Shown here piece after piece: positions 21,706 through 33,939 of a stretch of DNA of 39,825 nt; position 1 is the first letter of the stretch, and the number at the start of each line of letters is the position of its first letter. Both the position numbers and the translations under genes were made by a program. Source of the DNA: Branchiostoma floridae. Its lineage: Eukaryota; Chordata; Leptocardii; Amphioxiformes; Branchiostomatidae. Below the pieces are notes generated by a model. That model ran no database searches. It was not told where the DNA came from and saw nothing but the letters and a program-made list of their open reading frames with translations. Location of the stretch: positions 10,441,853-10,481,677 of the forward strand of contig NC_049995.1 of the NCBI RefSeq assembly GCF_000003815.2. The letters run 5' to 3'.

Positions 21706-24700
21706 TCAAGTGAGAGAGTCCATGTAGTGTATCTGGCTGTGCGGGGGGTTGACGGGTTGGACGTGTTCGGCTTGTGGGAGGTTCATCATAGAGATGTTCC
21801 GTTCTCCTTTCTGACAAGAGGAAACAGCACAGTTGGCTTAGTTTTTCGTGATACGTACATAAATAGTAACTATGTACACAAATGATTACTTAGAATGATA
21901 AACAGACTCATGAAGACATTTCTTTGTTATAGAAATAGATTAACTCATCAGAAATACAATTAGAACTATTTCTACTAACACATTTTCACACGTACACGTA
22001 AAAAGAAATTCAGTGTACTAAAATGTACAGAATGATCCGATAATGCATGATGTGGGAAAATCAACATACAATACCACACTGACATGGCCATAGGAGGTTT
22101 ATATTTTTTTGAAGAATTTAAGGGTTGTCCTCTGTGTTTTATGGTATTTCTTGATCTGTAAGGCTTTTGACGAGAACAGAAGACAAACTGTTCCTTGTCC
22201 TACGAAAACATTCTATTTAGCATCTGAAGTTACAATGAACTAAGGAAGTAACAAAAAATCATGCAAAGCTGTCAACAATTTTTGAAATTAACGAAATGTA
22301 TACGTAGACTTCCAAGTCGATAAAAAAAATTCAGAAGTTGCTCTGAAAGAATTGTTTACCTGTTGTTTCCTCTGACGTAGTTTCTGCACCGTCTTCGCCA
22401 GAACGAAAATTAGCAGCACATTCGCCACCACCGATGTCAGCAGAATCACCACAAACATTGCTATATTCACATAGAACATTAAATTTGGGGTAGAGACAAA
22501 TGCATAGATTGCCGTGTTCCAAAATATGATATTGAATCCTGGTGCTGGTGTAGGGACCGCAGCTCTTTGACCCCCATTGACATTGATTTCCTTGATGATG
22601 TCGACAGCGATAGAGAGTCCGCTGGCCGTTATGCCGGCGTTGACGAGCTGCAAAAGCAAGGCGACAACTGCGACGACAACAAAGACCGTGGTGACGAACT
22701 GTGAAGAAAGTCCGAAAAAATTAGTTAGTACATTCATCATAACAGCATCCCCAAATCAGGGAAACATAATGTCGAATTCTTAGATGTTTGTCATCCCTGG
22801 TCATGGCACCAGAACGAGGCATCTGGGTATTCTGATATATTGCAGACATAAGTATAACATCTTCGTGAGTGCATTTCACATACACAAATTTTAAGTGTTT
22901 CTGGTTGTCCAACCGACCCTAGCAAAAACCTACCAACTCTAGCTTTTATCTTGGGTCTTAGGTCCACCACTGTGGCAAAGGACCAAAATTTATTATCTGA
23001 ATAGTTATAAAAAGTTTAAGATTTTCTTACAAATCTCCTATATTTTACACTTTATTGACAGATTGCGACTTAAATAGAATTGTGTGAGAATGTGTAGTTA
23101 AGTACCTTAGACGGATGTTTGTTGTTCACAATGGCAAGACCTCCCGTCGCAACGACCTGTAAAAGATCAAATCTTTCAGCAAGAATCTTTATTATTACAT
23201 TTAAAAGCACTAGTATATAGTGTCCAAAGTTTGCATAGCTTAGCAAAAGGACCAACTAAGAATTCCTCAACTTTGCTTCTTGTTGTACCTTCTGTTTGCT
23301 CTGAAATCATGCTTCTATTAATTTTGCAATTGCCACAAAATTTCTATTACTTTTTGATTAACATCTCCTTTGCAATTGATTCTTATGAATTCGGATTTTT
23401 TCCCTGCCTCCCTGCCTGGTCCCCCTTATAACAAAATCTATCTACTTACACATAGTCCACTCCACAATGGAGCCCCGGCCATGGCGTGCCACGTCATACA
23501 GAAGAACAAGCCGACGGTTCCGACCACAATACAGGCCACACCCACTCCGATCAGCCAATAGGCGAGCGTCGCGCTCAGGAAGATAACTTCGTCTTCCGTC
23601 GGGTCTTCGGACTTTTCCGGATACTGCGACTGCGCAGTAGGATACGCTTTCGGTTTCTGACGATATTCCTGAAAAAGACATAATTCATATCGGTGAATAA
23701 TCATTTATGACAAATTTTGGCGATTTTAGAAACTATTGGAAAAAACGGATGGATGATTTGAATTAGAACAGAAATATTTGGTTAAATGTTTGATATAATT
23801 TGACTGACCTCGGCAAAAGTCGACTGTCCCTCGGGATGACCTCGGTCTTCATCGGAGATGTCCTCCAAAGACTTCGGCCGTCGGACACCCCCAGGTTTTG
23901 GTGTAGGCGGGTTGTACGTTCCATGGTTGAAGGACCGCTCCAGCGATTCTTTCGGTGCATACGAAAACCCTCGGTTCGGCTTCTTCGCCGGGATTTCGTA
24001 GCCGTCGTTTTGACTGCTTCGGGAGTTTTCGTCGTCCGATTGGTAGGAGTCGTCGCGCGGTCGGTACCGAGAGGACGCGTCGGAGATGTATCCATTCTCT
24101 CGCTCGGGGTATGGGCCAGCTTTTGGTACAGGTCGGTAGGGGCCCTCTGGAACGCGGGGTGTGCTGGTGTTCTGGTACGGGGGTTCTCCTCTACTGGAGG
24201 GATCCGGTGGGTAGTCGGGACGGAACCCTGGAGCAACGCCGCCTTGCGAGTATGGGTGGCTGTGCATGGGTTGCCCACGGCGCTCGCCAGGTGGCATGTC
24301 ATGACCACGACGGTCACTAGGTGGCGCTTCATTCCTACCGTACGGGCCATCGGTTGGAAATCGTGGCCCCCATGAGACGTCGTCCCTGTCGTATGGAGAC
24401 CTCCCGCGTGGTGGCTCACCCGGTCTGCGATGATCGTTCCTATCGGACTCGAAATCTGACGGAGCTCTTGGGTCGAATGGCGTGTTCTTCCGCGCGTTGC
24501 GCTGTTCTTGTGGTGTGAACCGACGGTTTGGTGGAACTTGTTCTTTGGGAGTAAATCGCCTCTGCCCTTGGTTGTAATCACGTGTAGGCAATGCGTCGTC
24601 TTTGGGCGGGAAGCGGCCGTGGTCCCTCTCGTCCCAACGATCTTCCGGGTTGTACCTAGGTGGTGGCCCGCTTGGTCTACGGCTTCGGGGTTCTTCAGGT

Positions 24701-25617
24701 CGGAAGCCTCTGTAAGGGTCGCCTGGCCCTTGAGCTCGTTCTCTGGAAGGATTCGTTTCTCGTTCCCGAGGAGGATATCCACGACCGTTGGGACTGTACC
24801 TGTGATCACGTGGATCACCTGGTCGACGCCTTTCGACGTCAGGTGGGCTCATTTTACGCCGGTTGATTGGTCGGTCTTCTCCGACACGTGGTCGGCCTAT
24901 GTCGGTACGGTCATTCAGTCGGTTTCGTTCGTCGTCTGCTCGGCCTACGTCGGGACGGTCGGTCGGTCGGTTTCGTCCTACATCGGGTCGGCCAATTTCG
25001 GGACGGTCCTTCGGTCCGTTTCGTCCCATATCGGGTCGGCCGAGTTCGTTGGGATCATAGCGTCGGTTTCGTTCGGCCTCCGGTCGGCCCGACTCCCGAG
25101 GCGGTTCTCTCCTATCGTGGCGAACCGGGCGTCTCTGTCCGAAGTCCGGCTGACGTCCGTCCGACTCATACCCGTCGTCATGCCTACCTCCGGTAGGGGA
25201 TCCCTGGCCCCACCCCCCCATCTCCTCACCCCCTCTTGGTCTCCCCCTTTCCCTGGCTCGAGGTTCGTCCCGATCGCTCGGTTTATCACCCACGCCGTGC
25301 CGACTTCGGCTCTCTTCGTAATCACTCGGAATCGGGCTGTACGGCTCCGACTGGTTCAGCCCTCCGCGAAGCCGTCCAGGTCCGCTAGGCGGCTCTCCTG
25401 CAAAGCGCCAGGCTTTGGACGGTCCGTTAACGTTCCTGGCTGGAAGTGGAGGTCCTCCCGGAGATTTAGCGAACAGTCCCCAATTGTCACCACCACCACC
25501 ACCCCTTTCGGGGGAAGATCGCCAGAGTCGGCCCCGTTGTGCGTTGGCGATGCGCTGAGATTCCTGGTCGGAGTCATCATCCGAGTAGTCCGACGGGGGA
25601 ATGACCGGTCGACTCAT
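21706..25617 (-). CDS. MS4A/CD20-like four-TM protein with giant disordered N-terminus, 5 exons
   Basis: Exons on the minus strand, all joined in phase 0: 25617-23809 (603 codons), 23668-23450 (73), 23156-23106 (17), 22698-22360 (113), 21810-21706 (34 plus TGA); 840 residues. Donors and acceptors are GT/AG. Residues 1-630 are hydrophilic, rich in Arg, Pro, Asp and Gly, with no cysteine in the first 603. They include an acidic start (SDYSDDDSDQES), six 16-residue repeats (177-272) and the PxxP-like stretch RRPSGPPPRY. TM1 is about 631-660, TM2 about 669-686 with APLWSG at its start, TM3 about 694-720 and TM4 about 767-794, then a basic tail. The spacing, and PLWSG leading into TM2 with ATGGLAI, match the MS4A/CD20 family. 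In that family both termini are cytosolic, and members act in calcium signalling or receptor complexes. Most MS4A proteins are near 200-300 residues, so the N-terminus is exceptional. Other tetraspan families are possible but less likely. Confidence 0.85.
24802..25089 (-). repeat. In-frame tandem repeat, six 48-bp units, in the MS4A-like gene
   Basis: Encodes six 16-residue units (residues 177-272) of pattern GRPDVGRNRPTDRPDV. The middle units are best conserved; the first and last are drifting (GRPEAERNRRYDPNEL, SPPDVERRRPGDPRDH). The unit is a polyampholyte, alternating Arg with Asp or Glu. The period is a multiple of three, so copy-number change keeps the frame. Confidence 0.85.
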
Positions 25618-26510
25618 GACCTCTGTCTAGCCTCTTGAACTTTGACCAATCAGAAGGTAGCAACCTGTGATCGACAGTCAATGGCTGTTAATAATTGTCA
25701 AAACAGCCTTTCCACTTCTTGCTTTGTTTGATCACCGGTTAGATTTTATTTGCCGTACTAATTCTCTTTTGCTGTACATGTCTTTCCGGATGTAGTGGGC
25801 ATCAAACTGACTATTTTTATGATTATCATTAAACTAGCAGGAAAAAAAAGTCGTTAAAAATAAGCATCATAATCAAACAACAAATTGAAGATCTCTACAC
25901 CACCTTGAAATATTTAGAGTTTTTGGGGGTTTCTTAATTCCTTCCTAGCCAACACAGACGTTACATCTGTTTGTAGTGTGTACCCGTTCGAAACAGATTG
26001 ATACTGAAAAGTACAATCTGCATAAATACAAGACACTTTTTTAATCCACTCAGACTGAAAATCAAGGATCTATACTCTTATCAATAAGTGCGGTGGGTTC
26101 GTCTACGTGCTAGAGATGTAGCTCTCCTAAAACACGGGACCTTCATTTAACATCTTATTCGAGCGACGCCCCTAACCGTAGTTATGTACTCATCTGCACT
26201 TTAGTCGAGTTAGGAAATATGATAAATGAATAAACTTTATCGCTCAGGATTGTACTGCAGGATACAACGTATGGCAACAGCTACAAAACTACGTACATAT
26301 AAGAACAACAAAATATTTTCAAACATTATAAGTGTTACAGCACAGTCATGTATGAGTGATCTGGTCTCGCATTTGGAAAGATGTACAAAAACTGATCTAG
26401 GTAAAATATGTAGATCATATGAGTTTGACATTTTAGCATTATATGGAAGATATCGGTCTGCGTCCCATGTAGGGAAAAATTTGTTTTTTTAATTAGTTCT
26501 AATAAAAGTT
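25618..26510. other. 5' flank of the MS4A-like gene, no gene seen
   Basis: The presumed promoter and 5' UTR of the minus-strand gene lie at the left end. The rest is AT-rich with no splice-framed exon. Confidence 0.4.
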
Positions 26511-26514
26511 CTGG

Positions 26515-26688
26515 AACAGGGCTTCTGCCTCTTTACTGTAAGTAGGACAGGTCATGGAAAAGTGGAAACTGTCTTTGTCAAAGACTGTTCAAAGACACAA
26601 AAACGGGACCTGTCAGGGATTTGAACTCAGTACTTCTAGGTTTTGAGTCAAGAACCCTGACCACAACTCGACTGTGTCTTCAGTTTAT
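26515..26688 (-). mobile_element. tRNA-derived SINE
   Basis: On the minus strand the first part reads like a tRNA: GTTGTGGTCAGGG resembles an A box, then an anticodon-like hairpin region, then GAGTTCAAATCCC resembles a B box (GGTTCGAATCC). A non-tRNA body follows (GACAGGTCCCGTTTTTGTG). The tRNA part lacks a clean acceptor stem, so it is a SINE head and not a functional tRNA gene. Confidence 0.55.
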
Positions 26689-26689
26689 A

Positions 26690-28900
26690 AAAAGGTCATA
26701 GTGTATCGCTCTAGGACTTCTGAGAAGGCTAAAGTCTGTTGCCTTTGCCCGGCTACTGAGTTACGATGTTTGTCTTCCAGGCCAGAGGTGTGGCATTGAG
26801 TGTTTGCTTTACAGTTACAAAGGGTGGGGGAATAAACAAAAAGCCTAACCGCTGAAACAATACTCGCACGTCCTGGTTGAAACTATAGTGGCCGACAGGA
26901 GCTTGAAACTCCTTGTAGCTGTCAGAGCTTTACGTAAATATAAAGAGCGCGAATAAGAACTTTTAACTACTTTACGTGTTGTTGACATCGACTTTTGAAA
27001 CTGGGTCAAGAAGTTGGGTTGTCGAAACGAGTTGTGTGTTTATTTATTCTTATTTATTCATTCCTTTTGGCACGGTTGGGTAGCCTCATCATATCAGGTT
27101 GACTGACTTTCAAGAGAGGCAGACATAGATTCAAAAGAAAATAAACAATGATATGACAATAGATTATAAATAAATTTTGTTGTTTTTTCGAGGCCAACGT
27201 GTTTTGAGCAAGATTTACTGTTATATTAATGCCTTCAAAGAAGATATTGTGAAAAAAGAATGCAAATTGTGGAACAAATTCAATTTGCGTAATATCTTTT
27301 GGGGGCAAATTTCCCCAGGACGCACAGTTCGGGTGGTTTTTGAGTTTCTTCGCCACTGTTTGGCATCGCTCGTATCGGACTTCATGAATCCAATCACAAC
27401 GTTAAAAGTTTACGTCCTATAGTATATATTCGAGTAGGACTCACTGGACTTCGCCAGGCATTCACGATAACCTGGCTAAAATCGGTACAATATATTGCAT
27501 TTAATTAAAAATGTTTTAAGTCTTATTTCCGAGAATGTCTTAGCACAATGTAATCGCTGCAATTTTTTTATCAATTGATAATCATTCATTTTTTTTATCT
27601 ATAAGCAACAATGTGATTGAAAAAAAGGTTTAAAAAAAACTTATCTCGTATATAATTGCATTTGGGCGTTGCTGAAAGACATTCAGTGTGCGACCATTCA
27701 TTTCTGTAAAGAGATGTTACATATTTAACCCGTGTGTGACTACATCAATGTGGCCACAAAGAATTTTTTCGCAAATTGAGCAAATTTGACGCAATTTCCC
27801 AGCGTAATCTGGCACAGTCCATCGTTAGATACCTACTCCATGGCCTACACAAATATTCCAAGGCTGAAGCCATTTGCTCAGGGCGAAACTTTCGCGCCAT
27901 ACTTAGCCCCGAAAGGCCCGTATCCTAGCAACCGGCTGTCGCACGATGAATGGACGATAGTCTCTTAGATATATATACTATGGGGCCACATGTATAAAAG
28001 GGGGGGTTCTACTACGCTTATTGACAAAGTATGTCGTCCTTTCCCTGTCATCGCACTAATTTTTGATCAGTGGACTATTGCAACATATTGAGTTTACTGT
28101 GGAAATTTTTAAAACTTATTTCATACAAACAACGTGTAGAGTAATTAGATTGGAAGCAACAAATGTATTGGTATGTAGATGTACAATTTCAACTAACAAA
28201 TGATGACAGTGATATTGAATGATATACGCTTGCGACGATAGATTCTTTTCCTGTCTTTTAAGATATTAAATTAAGGAGAAATATTAGTTATAATGTGTAG
28301 ATATACAAAAATGAAACTAGTGTTACCTGTTTTAGTCTGCACAAAAAGTGAATAAACGTATCCTTTTATTCACGGGGAAACAGTGAAACAGCTTTAAAAG
28401 ATGGCAAACAAAATGTCAAACTGTTACATTAACTTGCTAAATCTATGTACCTTAAAGTTAATAACGGCTGTGTTTTCATACATTTCCATCGATCAAAATT
28501 CCTCTGCCCCTCCCATTCATCGTATAGATTCGTTCTTTCCAAATACAAATATCATAATCGATGTTTAAAATACACACAACAGGACTAATATCAGATTTAT
28601 TGATCTACTCGCAACCTGTTGTCTACGATACTTTCCCAGTGCAAAAACTAAAAATAGATCTAACAATTCAGTATGTTTCATACGTATTTTGTACACAAAC
28701 GTCGGTGAAAGTGTTGGAATTCGAAAACATAAGTTTTATACAGTGGCAGGAATAGTTACAAAGACTACTCAACTTTCAAGACAAAACTGTGTCACCGTAT
28801 CAACTCAGTAAACTACGTGTGTTTAGTTTTTCTCGCCAGCCATAGCTAAGTAAATATACGGCGCGCCATTTGTGAAAGTTTGGGGACTTGAAAAGCAAAT
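26690..28900. other. Gene-free stretch
   Basis: No coding exon or clear repeat was recognised on either strand. Short open frames in it lack splice context and similarity. A CCTAGCAAC motif (RFX-half-site-like) appears near 27926, as it does near 10110. Confidence 0.4.
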
Positions 28901-29616
28901 GCGCACGGGTAACTTAGCATGGTTGTGGAGCGACTATGTACAACGAGTGCCTCGAATGCTTTCGTAAAGTCTACAAAGTTCAGCATGAATATCACGTTAG
29001 CTACTATGCTAGAGTTAAGTGTTTGTTGGTAATATTATCCAGCCTACCTGTTGAACTGCAACTGTTGGCTTGTGCTTCGTCGTCTTTATGTCAGTCTAAC
29101 GTTTCCTCCTTTGTGGTCTTCTGGGGGGTTTCCAAAAACCCTAAAGCTTTATTATATCTATCATAGATAGTGCTACACACGTAACAACAAGCGTTGCTAC
29201 GCTACCTAATTTTATCTAAGCCTTTTGAAGAAAGGGTTTAAGCATAACAATCTGCAGAGATTATGTAGAGAATTTATTTCGGTAACCCCAATGCTAGGCC
29301 TCAGTCTGTGACGTCACAGGACACAGTTCAAGTGTGGCCTTGCAGTGTTTCTCACCCGCGAATGACGAAGTATTTACCAGAGATCAGCAAAGTTCAACTC
29401 TCTGAAGTTAGCGCCTACATACCTTTGCGTATACGTGTGAAAACACCATAAGCCACCACTGCAAATGGACCAACTTAAACAGAGGGGGGTGCATAAACAA
29501 TTTGCAGGGTGGGGGCGTCTTAAACTTGTTTGATAATCATGCAATGAAATTTCGATAGATGGATTTAATGTTATGTTTCGTCTTTTCAGTTCCTATAATC
29601 GACCGTTTGTTTTAAT

Positions 29617-30019
29617 ATGTTGTCGACGAGCGGTACAATGTCCAACAAGCCAACCTACGAAAACACAATGGTGTTGAACTTTCTCACCAGGCATGTGCCA
29701 TAACTGCAAACAAACAACACAGAAAATATTGAAAGCCATCCATGTGGTCTGTGAACCTCTCTATATATTTCGTGGTTGCATAAATGTGCCTTATGATAAA
29801 ATAATGAATAATATTTTGAGCCGATGTCTATGGGTTGATCTTAATAAAGAATTTAGGAATTCGAGAGTAAAAGTGAGTGAATAACTTGTAATTTGAACTA
29901 ATGTTTGTTTTGCACTTTATTTCTTTTTCAGAAAATACTCACATTGGCACTGAAAACGCAACCGAAAGCTCAAGGAAATGGACAAGTGGCTGTGATATCT
30001 CTCGACGTTTTTGGAGCTG
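29617..30019 (+). CDS. Candidate two-exon 5' coding fragment, unknown product
   Basis: Possible exon 29590-29694 (acceptor CTTTTCAG, ATG at 29617) and exon 29932-30019 (acceptor TTTCTTTTTCAG, donor CTG|GTGAGT). They join in phase 0 to read MLSTSGTMSNKP..FLTRH then KILTLALKTQPKAQ..DVFGAG, and the second ends in phase 1. The second exon has very good splice sites; the first donor (CAT|GTGCCA) is poor. No family recognised and no downstream exon found. May be chance. Confidence 0.22.
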
Positions 30020-30861
30020 GTGAGTATTTACTAGTAGTTTGCATCCAATTCAATTCAATTTCACACAAGCTAAACTGCAGTTTCAAAATAAACCGATAGG
30101 TGGCAATGCTGCACAAGGCTTACCGTGCAAACTGTACAAACACCCCAAACTATGTTATGTTCGGCTTACCTAGTTGCAGCGCTATATATTCCGACATAAT
30201 GACGATAAAGATTTCATAGAGAGAAAAATGTTCTGACTCAAATATATTGTAGAAAATCCCCAATATTATAGCTGTAAACGATATGACGAATAAGATGAAA
30301 GTAAATCAGCTGTTTATTCTACATAACCCTAGGTCTGTTTCCCACATTTAGGTTTAGGGGTTGCTGAACTCTCGCTGCGACCTAAAATGGATCTGTGGAC
30401 CCCCTTTGAAATGAACGTAAAAGTATATGTATAACGCTGAAGACAGCAAAACACATCGTGTGTATAGAAAACAAATTTTCAGTAATGACTTAGCCCATAA
30501 CAAAATGCTATGATAAATAGAGATATAGTTTTGGGTGTGTCTGTTTGTGTATCTGGATTTTTATAGTCATCATAATTAGAGATTACCTTTGGATGGATTA
30601 CGATGATATTTTAGGTATGGGTAGGTCAAGGATGTGTCCATTTGATGAATTAGTCACTGGTTCCCCCGACTCGTCCTCTGGACTTCTTGTAATTTTCTTC
30701 TTGTCAAAAACAATGACTCTTACCTCCTGCAAAATCTATATCGACGAGTAGCACCGAATGCGAATCCTGTACATTTAAACGAAGTGAAAGAAATGTGACT
30801 GCGAAATAAAGAACGTGCCCATTGATATTAAACATTGATTTACTTTATCATTCGGTGAATG

Positions 30862-31334
30862 TCACACCATCCCGTGGCCTTTCAATGAAAAGTTTACAAA
30901 TCCCCAACCGACCAATAGAACCACTTGTTTTAGAGCACTGACGTCAAACCGAAAGTGTAGCGTATCATGGACTCGCTTCCATCGTGCGATTGCATTTTCC
31001 CCTATTTCACGGGCTACAGTTCCATTTACGTGCACCCAGAGTTTTACGTCTTTGCTGTACGCTTCAGTGATAATTTCATCAACGACGACATCTTTCACAG
31101 CACACGCGAGTATTGTAAAACTAGGTTGGGTGGGCGAGATAGAATTTCTGCCTTGCAAAAAGAGGATTGATGTGTTCCAAAATTCGTATTTTCCCAGAAC
31201 TATCGTAGAGTTGAACTTGTTATCACCAAGCACAGTAAGGGCATCTTCTTTGGATAGTTTTAAAGAACGCTTGCAGATAGATGTGCAAAAGTTAGGTGTG
31301 ACGGATCGTTCAGTGTAACATAACTGCCGTGTGC
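30862..31334 (-). CDS. Possible terminal exon of a secreted or ectodomain protein, unknown
   Basis: An open frame of 156 codons plus TGA runs from a possible acceptor (CTTTGCAG|GC, exon start 31334, needing one base from an upstream exon). The peptide begins TRQLCYTERSVTPNFCTSICK with three cysteines. It contains four N-glycosylation sequons (NST, NTS, NGT, NFS), which suggests an extracellular beta-rich domain, and ends VNFSLKGHGMV. No transmembrane segment, no family recognised, and no upstream exon or in-frame ATG at its head was found. It could be a decayed or chance frame. Confidence 0.3.
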
Positions 31335-31379
31335 CTGCAAAGCTGGTGTGTTACGCCAAAGGGCGGTTATACCGGCTAT

Positions 31380-31432
31380 ATAGATACAGATACAGATGCA
31401 GATACAGAAGAGGCTCAAAGACCCCCCCCCCC
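31380..31432. repeat. GATACA microsatellite and poly-C tract
   Basis: Four imperfect copies of (A)GATACA at about 31382-31408, followed by a run of about 11 C near 31422-31432. Confidence 0.7.
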
Positions 31433-32140
31433 CTTCGCACAAAACAAAGAAGAACTTTGTTGCATGACAATTACAACAGATACAATGTATGGCAATCTGT
31501 ATATACATAGGTGTTGAGCTTAATCTTCAAGCAGATCGTACAATGGCCAAAAGGTGTCCATTTGCCTTGCACGGTGGGTAGCGAAATACCTCCATAAGAT
31601 GGCTTCCCTCCTCTGCAAGCTTTTGATACTATCTTAAACTACCGTAGGATCTGCTTGGAGATAAGTTGAGCTATATGATGTACTATGCAAGTATCGAACA
31701 ACTAATCACGAAGGCACAAGGACACAACACAGAACAGAACGTCGCTGTTCTTGACAAAGATCTGATGGCTTGATCACATCAGATCCCACTTCCCATTCTC
31801 AATGAAGATCAGGTGAAAGGTCCCAATTAGATTCCTGTGCCGTGGGTGGATTTTGAGATTCAAGTTAAATGATCAATTAATTTTTTCACTGAAGGCTTAC
31901 TTCTATGTTGGAGTTATGCATATCGCATCGCATTTTCTGTCATAGCTTTGACACAATCATTGTATCCTCAAATGGCAAATAAAGTTTACGAATAAGGAAC
32001 GAAACAACATCAAACCTAAAACAACATCGGAAAGAAACTCTATGTAGAAACTCTTTTTATAAATTTGTCGAGAAGCTCTATTTCTTTGCGATCACTTCCC
32101 TGTACTGTTAGTTTACAGAATCCTACTCTTGCTATGGACG

Positions 32141-32372
32141 TAAGGCCACAGCAAGTAAATTTTATGGATAGTACTCCTCCTGAATTCAGAAATGAATGCC
32201 TTGCTGGTTTTTATATCATATTTTCTCACGTCCATTCCTGTTACAACGTTTATAGTGTCTATTTAGAACAATTGCCATTTTGTCTTTTTTACCCATATTT
32301 TTTTCGCCCTATCTTACTATTTTTGCAGTCTGCAGAGGATGTCATCCATAAAACCTACTTGCTGTGGCCTTA
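32141..32372. mobile_element. Inverted-repeat element, GGCCACAGCAAGTA termini, short copy
   Basis: Ends TAAGGCCACAGCAAGTAAAT and, inverted, TAAGGCCACAGCAAGTAGGT, both continuing TTTATGGAT. TA or TAA at both outer ends may be the target duplication. About 230 bp, the short relative of the element at 9213-9922. Confidence 0.75.
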
Positions 32373-32599
32373 AATTTTGAACGCTTCCATGTACTGTTGG
32401 TTGATAGACATTCTGAACTTTCTCTAGAACCAATTCCCCTAAGAAAAATGCCATGAACCCTGCACAAGAGGCATTGCCATTTCCAATCGCCGTCCGTCTG
32501 GTGAGATCGAAAGGGTGGCTTTCTTGACATCTTCCTTTTATTGCCGTGCAAATGGCAAGGGTATAAATGTGACCCCAATAAAAATGGCGAGTGTCTCGA

Positions 32600-33300
32600 A
32601 TAAAACCACTCGAATTTTAGAGCATTTACAACTCACCACAAAGTGGTGGTTATGATATATGACCGAGCATATTGGTGATCATACTGTTTTATATTTTGTT
32701 TATGACTTGGCTTATTGGGTTATTCGTTCATAGAAAGTTTATTGTTCTTTTATTCTTATGGCATCTTTCATGAATATCATATTGTTGATAGATTCTGCGC
32801 ATTGATAACTTAGGTTTTGTTAAGCGAATTTGTGGCATTGCCTTTCAATCACCAAAATGATTATTGATATTAAGAATTATCAAAATACATTAGCACTTTT
32901 TTTACCAGTTCATTGGAATATGTATGCTATGTAAGGTATTCATAGGATGCTTGCACATGACGTCACAGTCGCCATATTGATTGGTTAACCTTGATGATTC
33001 ACGCAAATACATGTGCAAATGTGTGATGTATATTTATGTGCTTTCGCTTGTTACCAGCAACTGTAATCTCATAAATGTTTCAAATTCAAGGTCAAGGCAA
33101 CATAAGTTTTGAACCATCCAATATGGCGGACAATACTCACGTCATATCCACGTGAGTACAAATAATCTACAGACTGTTGAAAGCAACTTTGGGTGACGGT
33201 CTTCCTATCTGGTCAGGTGTAGCATCAAAAACTGTAACTTCAAAAACTGTCAAATAATCAGCCCAACATTGCTTGGGCGTTTCCAATTTCCCTTGAGAAT
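32600..33300. other. Gene-free stretch
   Basis: No exon recognised. An ATGGCGG motif and a CACGTGAG E-box lie near 33124-33158, but no transcript start can be supported. Confidence 0.35.
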
Positions 33301-33314
33301 CATAGACTCGTGTA

Positions 33315-33758
33315 TAGTGGTGCGTACCTAAAGCCCGGACTTGGACTTGGACCTAAAAATGTTTAGGTCCAAGTCCAAAAAAAACCTAAATGTCCGGACT
33401 TGTGAGTCCGGACTTGCGAATAGCTATCTGTCACTTATATTCCCTTTTATTGTTCTAAACCATCTAAAACCTTCCATAGACAGTGAAATTTGCACTGGTA
33501 GTGGAAAAAGCCAAAAACATTTTGTGTTTACACTGGCTGTATATAAGTTGCATGTGTTTTTCACATTGCATTTCAGTTCATGCTAACATGCAATTTTATA
33601 TGCACCATCCCCCCTCCCCCTAAAAAAACAAAACTTTCTAGCGTGCATAATACGCAATTATGGGTTCAGGTCTGGACTTTTAAGTCCGGACCTGAACCTG
33701 AACTGCTGGACTTGAGTCCGGACCTGAACCTGATTATGAGTTTAGGTACGCACCACTA
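33315..33758. mobile_element. hAT-type non-autonomous transposon (444 bp) with 8-bp target duplication
   Basis: The perfect terminal inverted repeat TAGTGGTGCGTACCTAAA begins at 33315 and ends inverted at 33758. It is flanked by identical 8-bp direct repeats CTCGTGTA at 33307-33314 and 33759-33766. An 8-bp duplication with TAG-starting ends is diagnostic of the hAT superfamily. The interior is built of repeated AAGTCCGGAC and GGACTTGGAC phrases and lacks a transposase. Confidence 0.92.
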
Positions 33759-33939
33759 CTCGTGTAGCATGGTAATGTTCAAGAAAAAGTCTTTGGAAAT
33801 TTCTGATGAAAGGCTCTCTTAAATAACCTTTAGCCCGGCTAACCCTATTCCTAACCCTATAACCTTAAACCCTGCGACCCAACAACGTTAACTCTACAAA
33901 GATGTAGTACGGCATCAATTATTTGGCAAGGCAATTATT

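Noticed and set aside
23763-24818. 351-codon minus-strand open frame
   Set aside because: A shifted frame over the same long exon; it runs past the splice donor at 23808 and has no family features.
24508-25638. 376-codon plus-strand open frame
   Set aside because: It is antisense to the long, GC-rich exon of the MS4A-like gene; low stop-codon density and the 48-bp repeat explain it. The minus frame has splice sites, continues into TM exons and has coherent composition.
26630-26690. tRNA gene on the minus strand
   Set aside because: A- and B-box-like phrases are present but the acceptor stem and a regular cloverleaf are not, so a SINE head fits better.
27054-27356. 100-codon minus-strand frame
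   Set aside because: AT-rich, no domain wording, no splice or promoter context.
33341-33822. Open frames at 33341-33822
   Set aside because: They lie within or run out of the hAT MITE and are repeat sequence.
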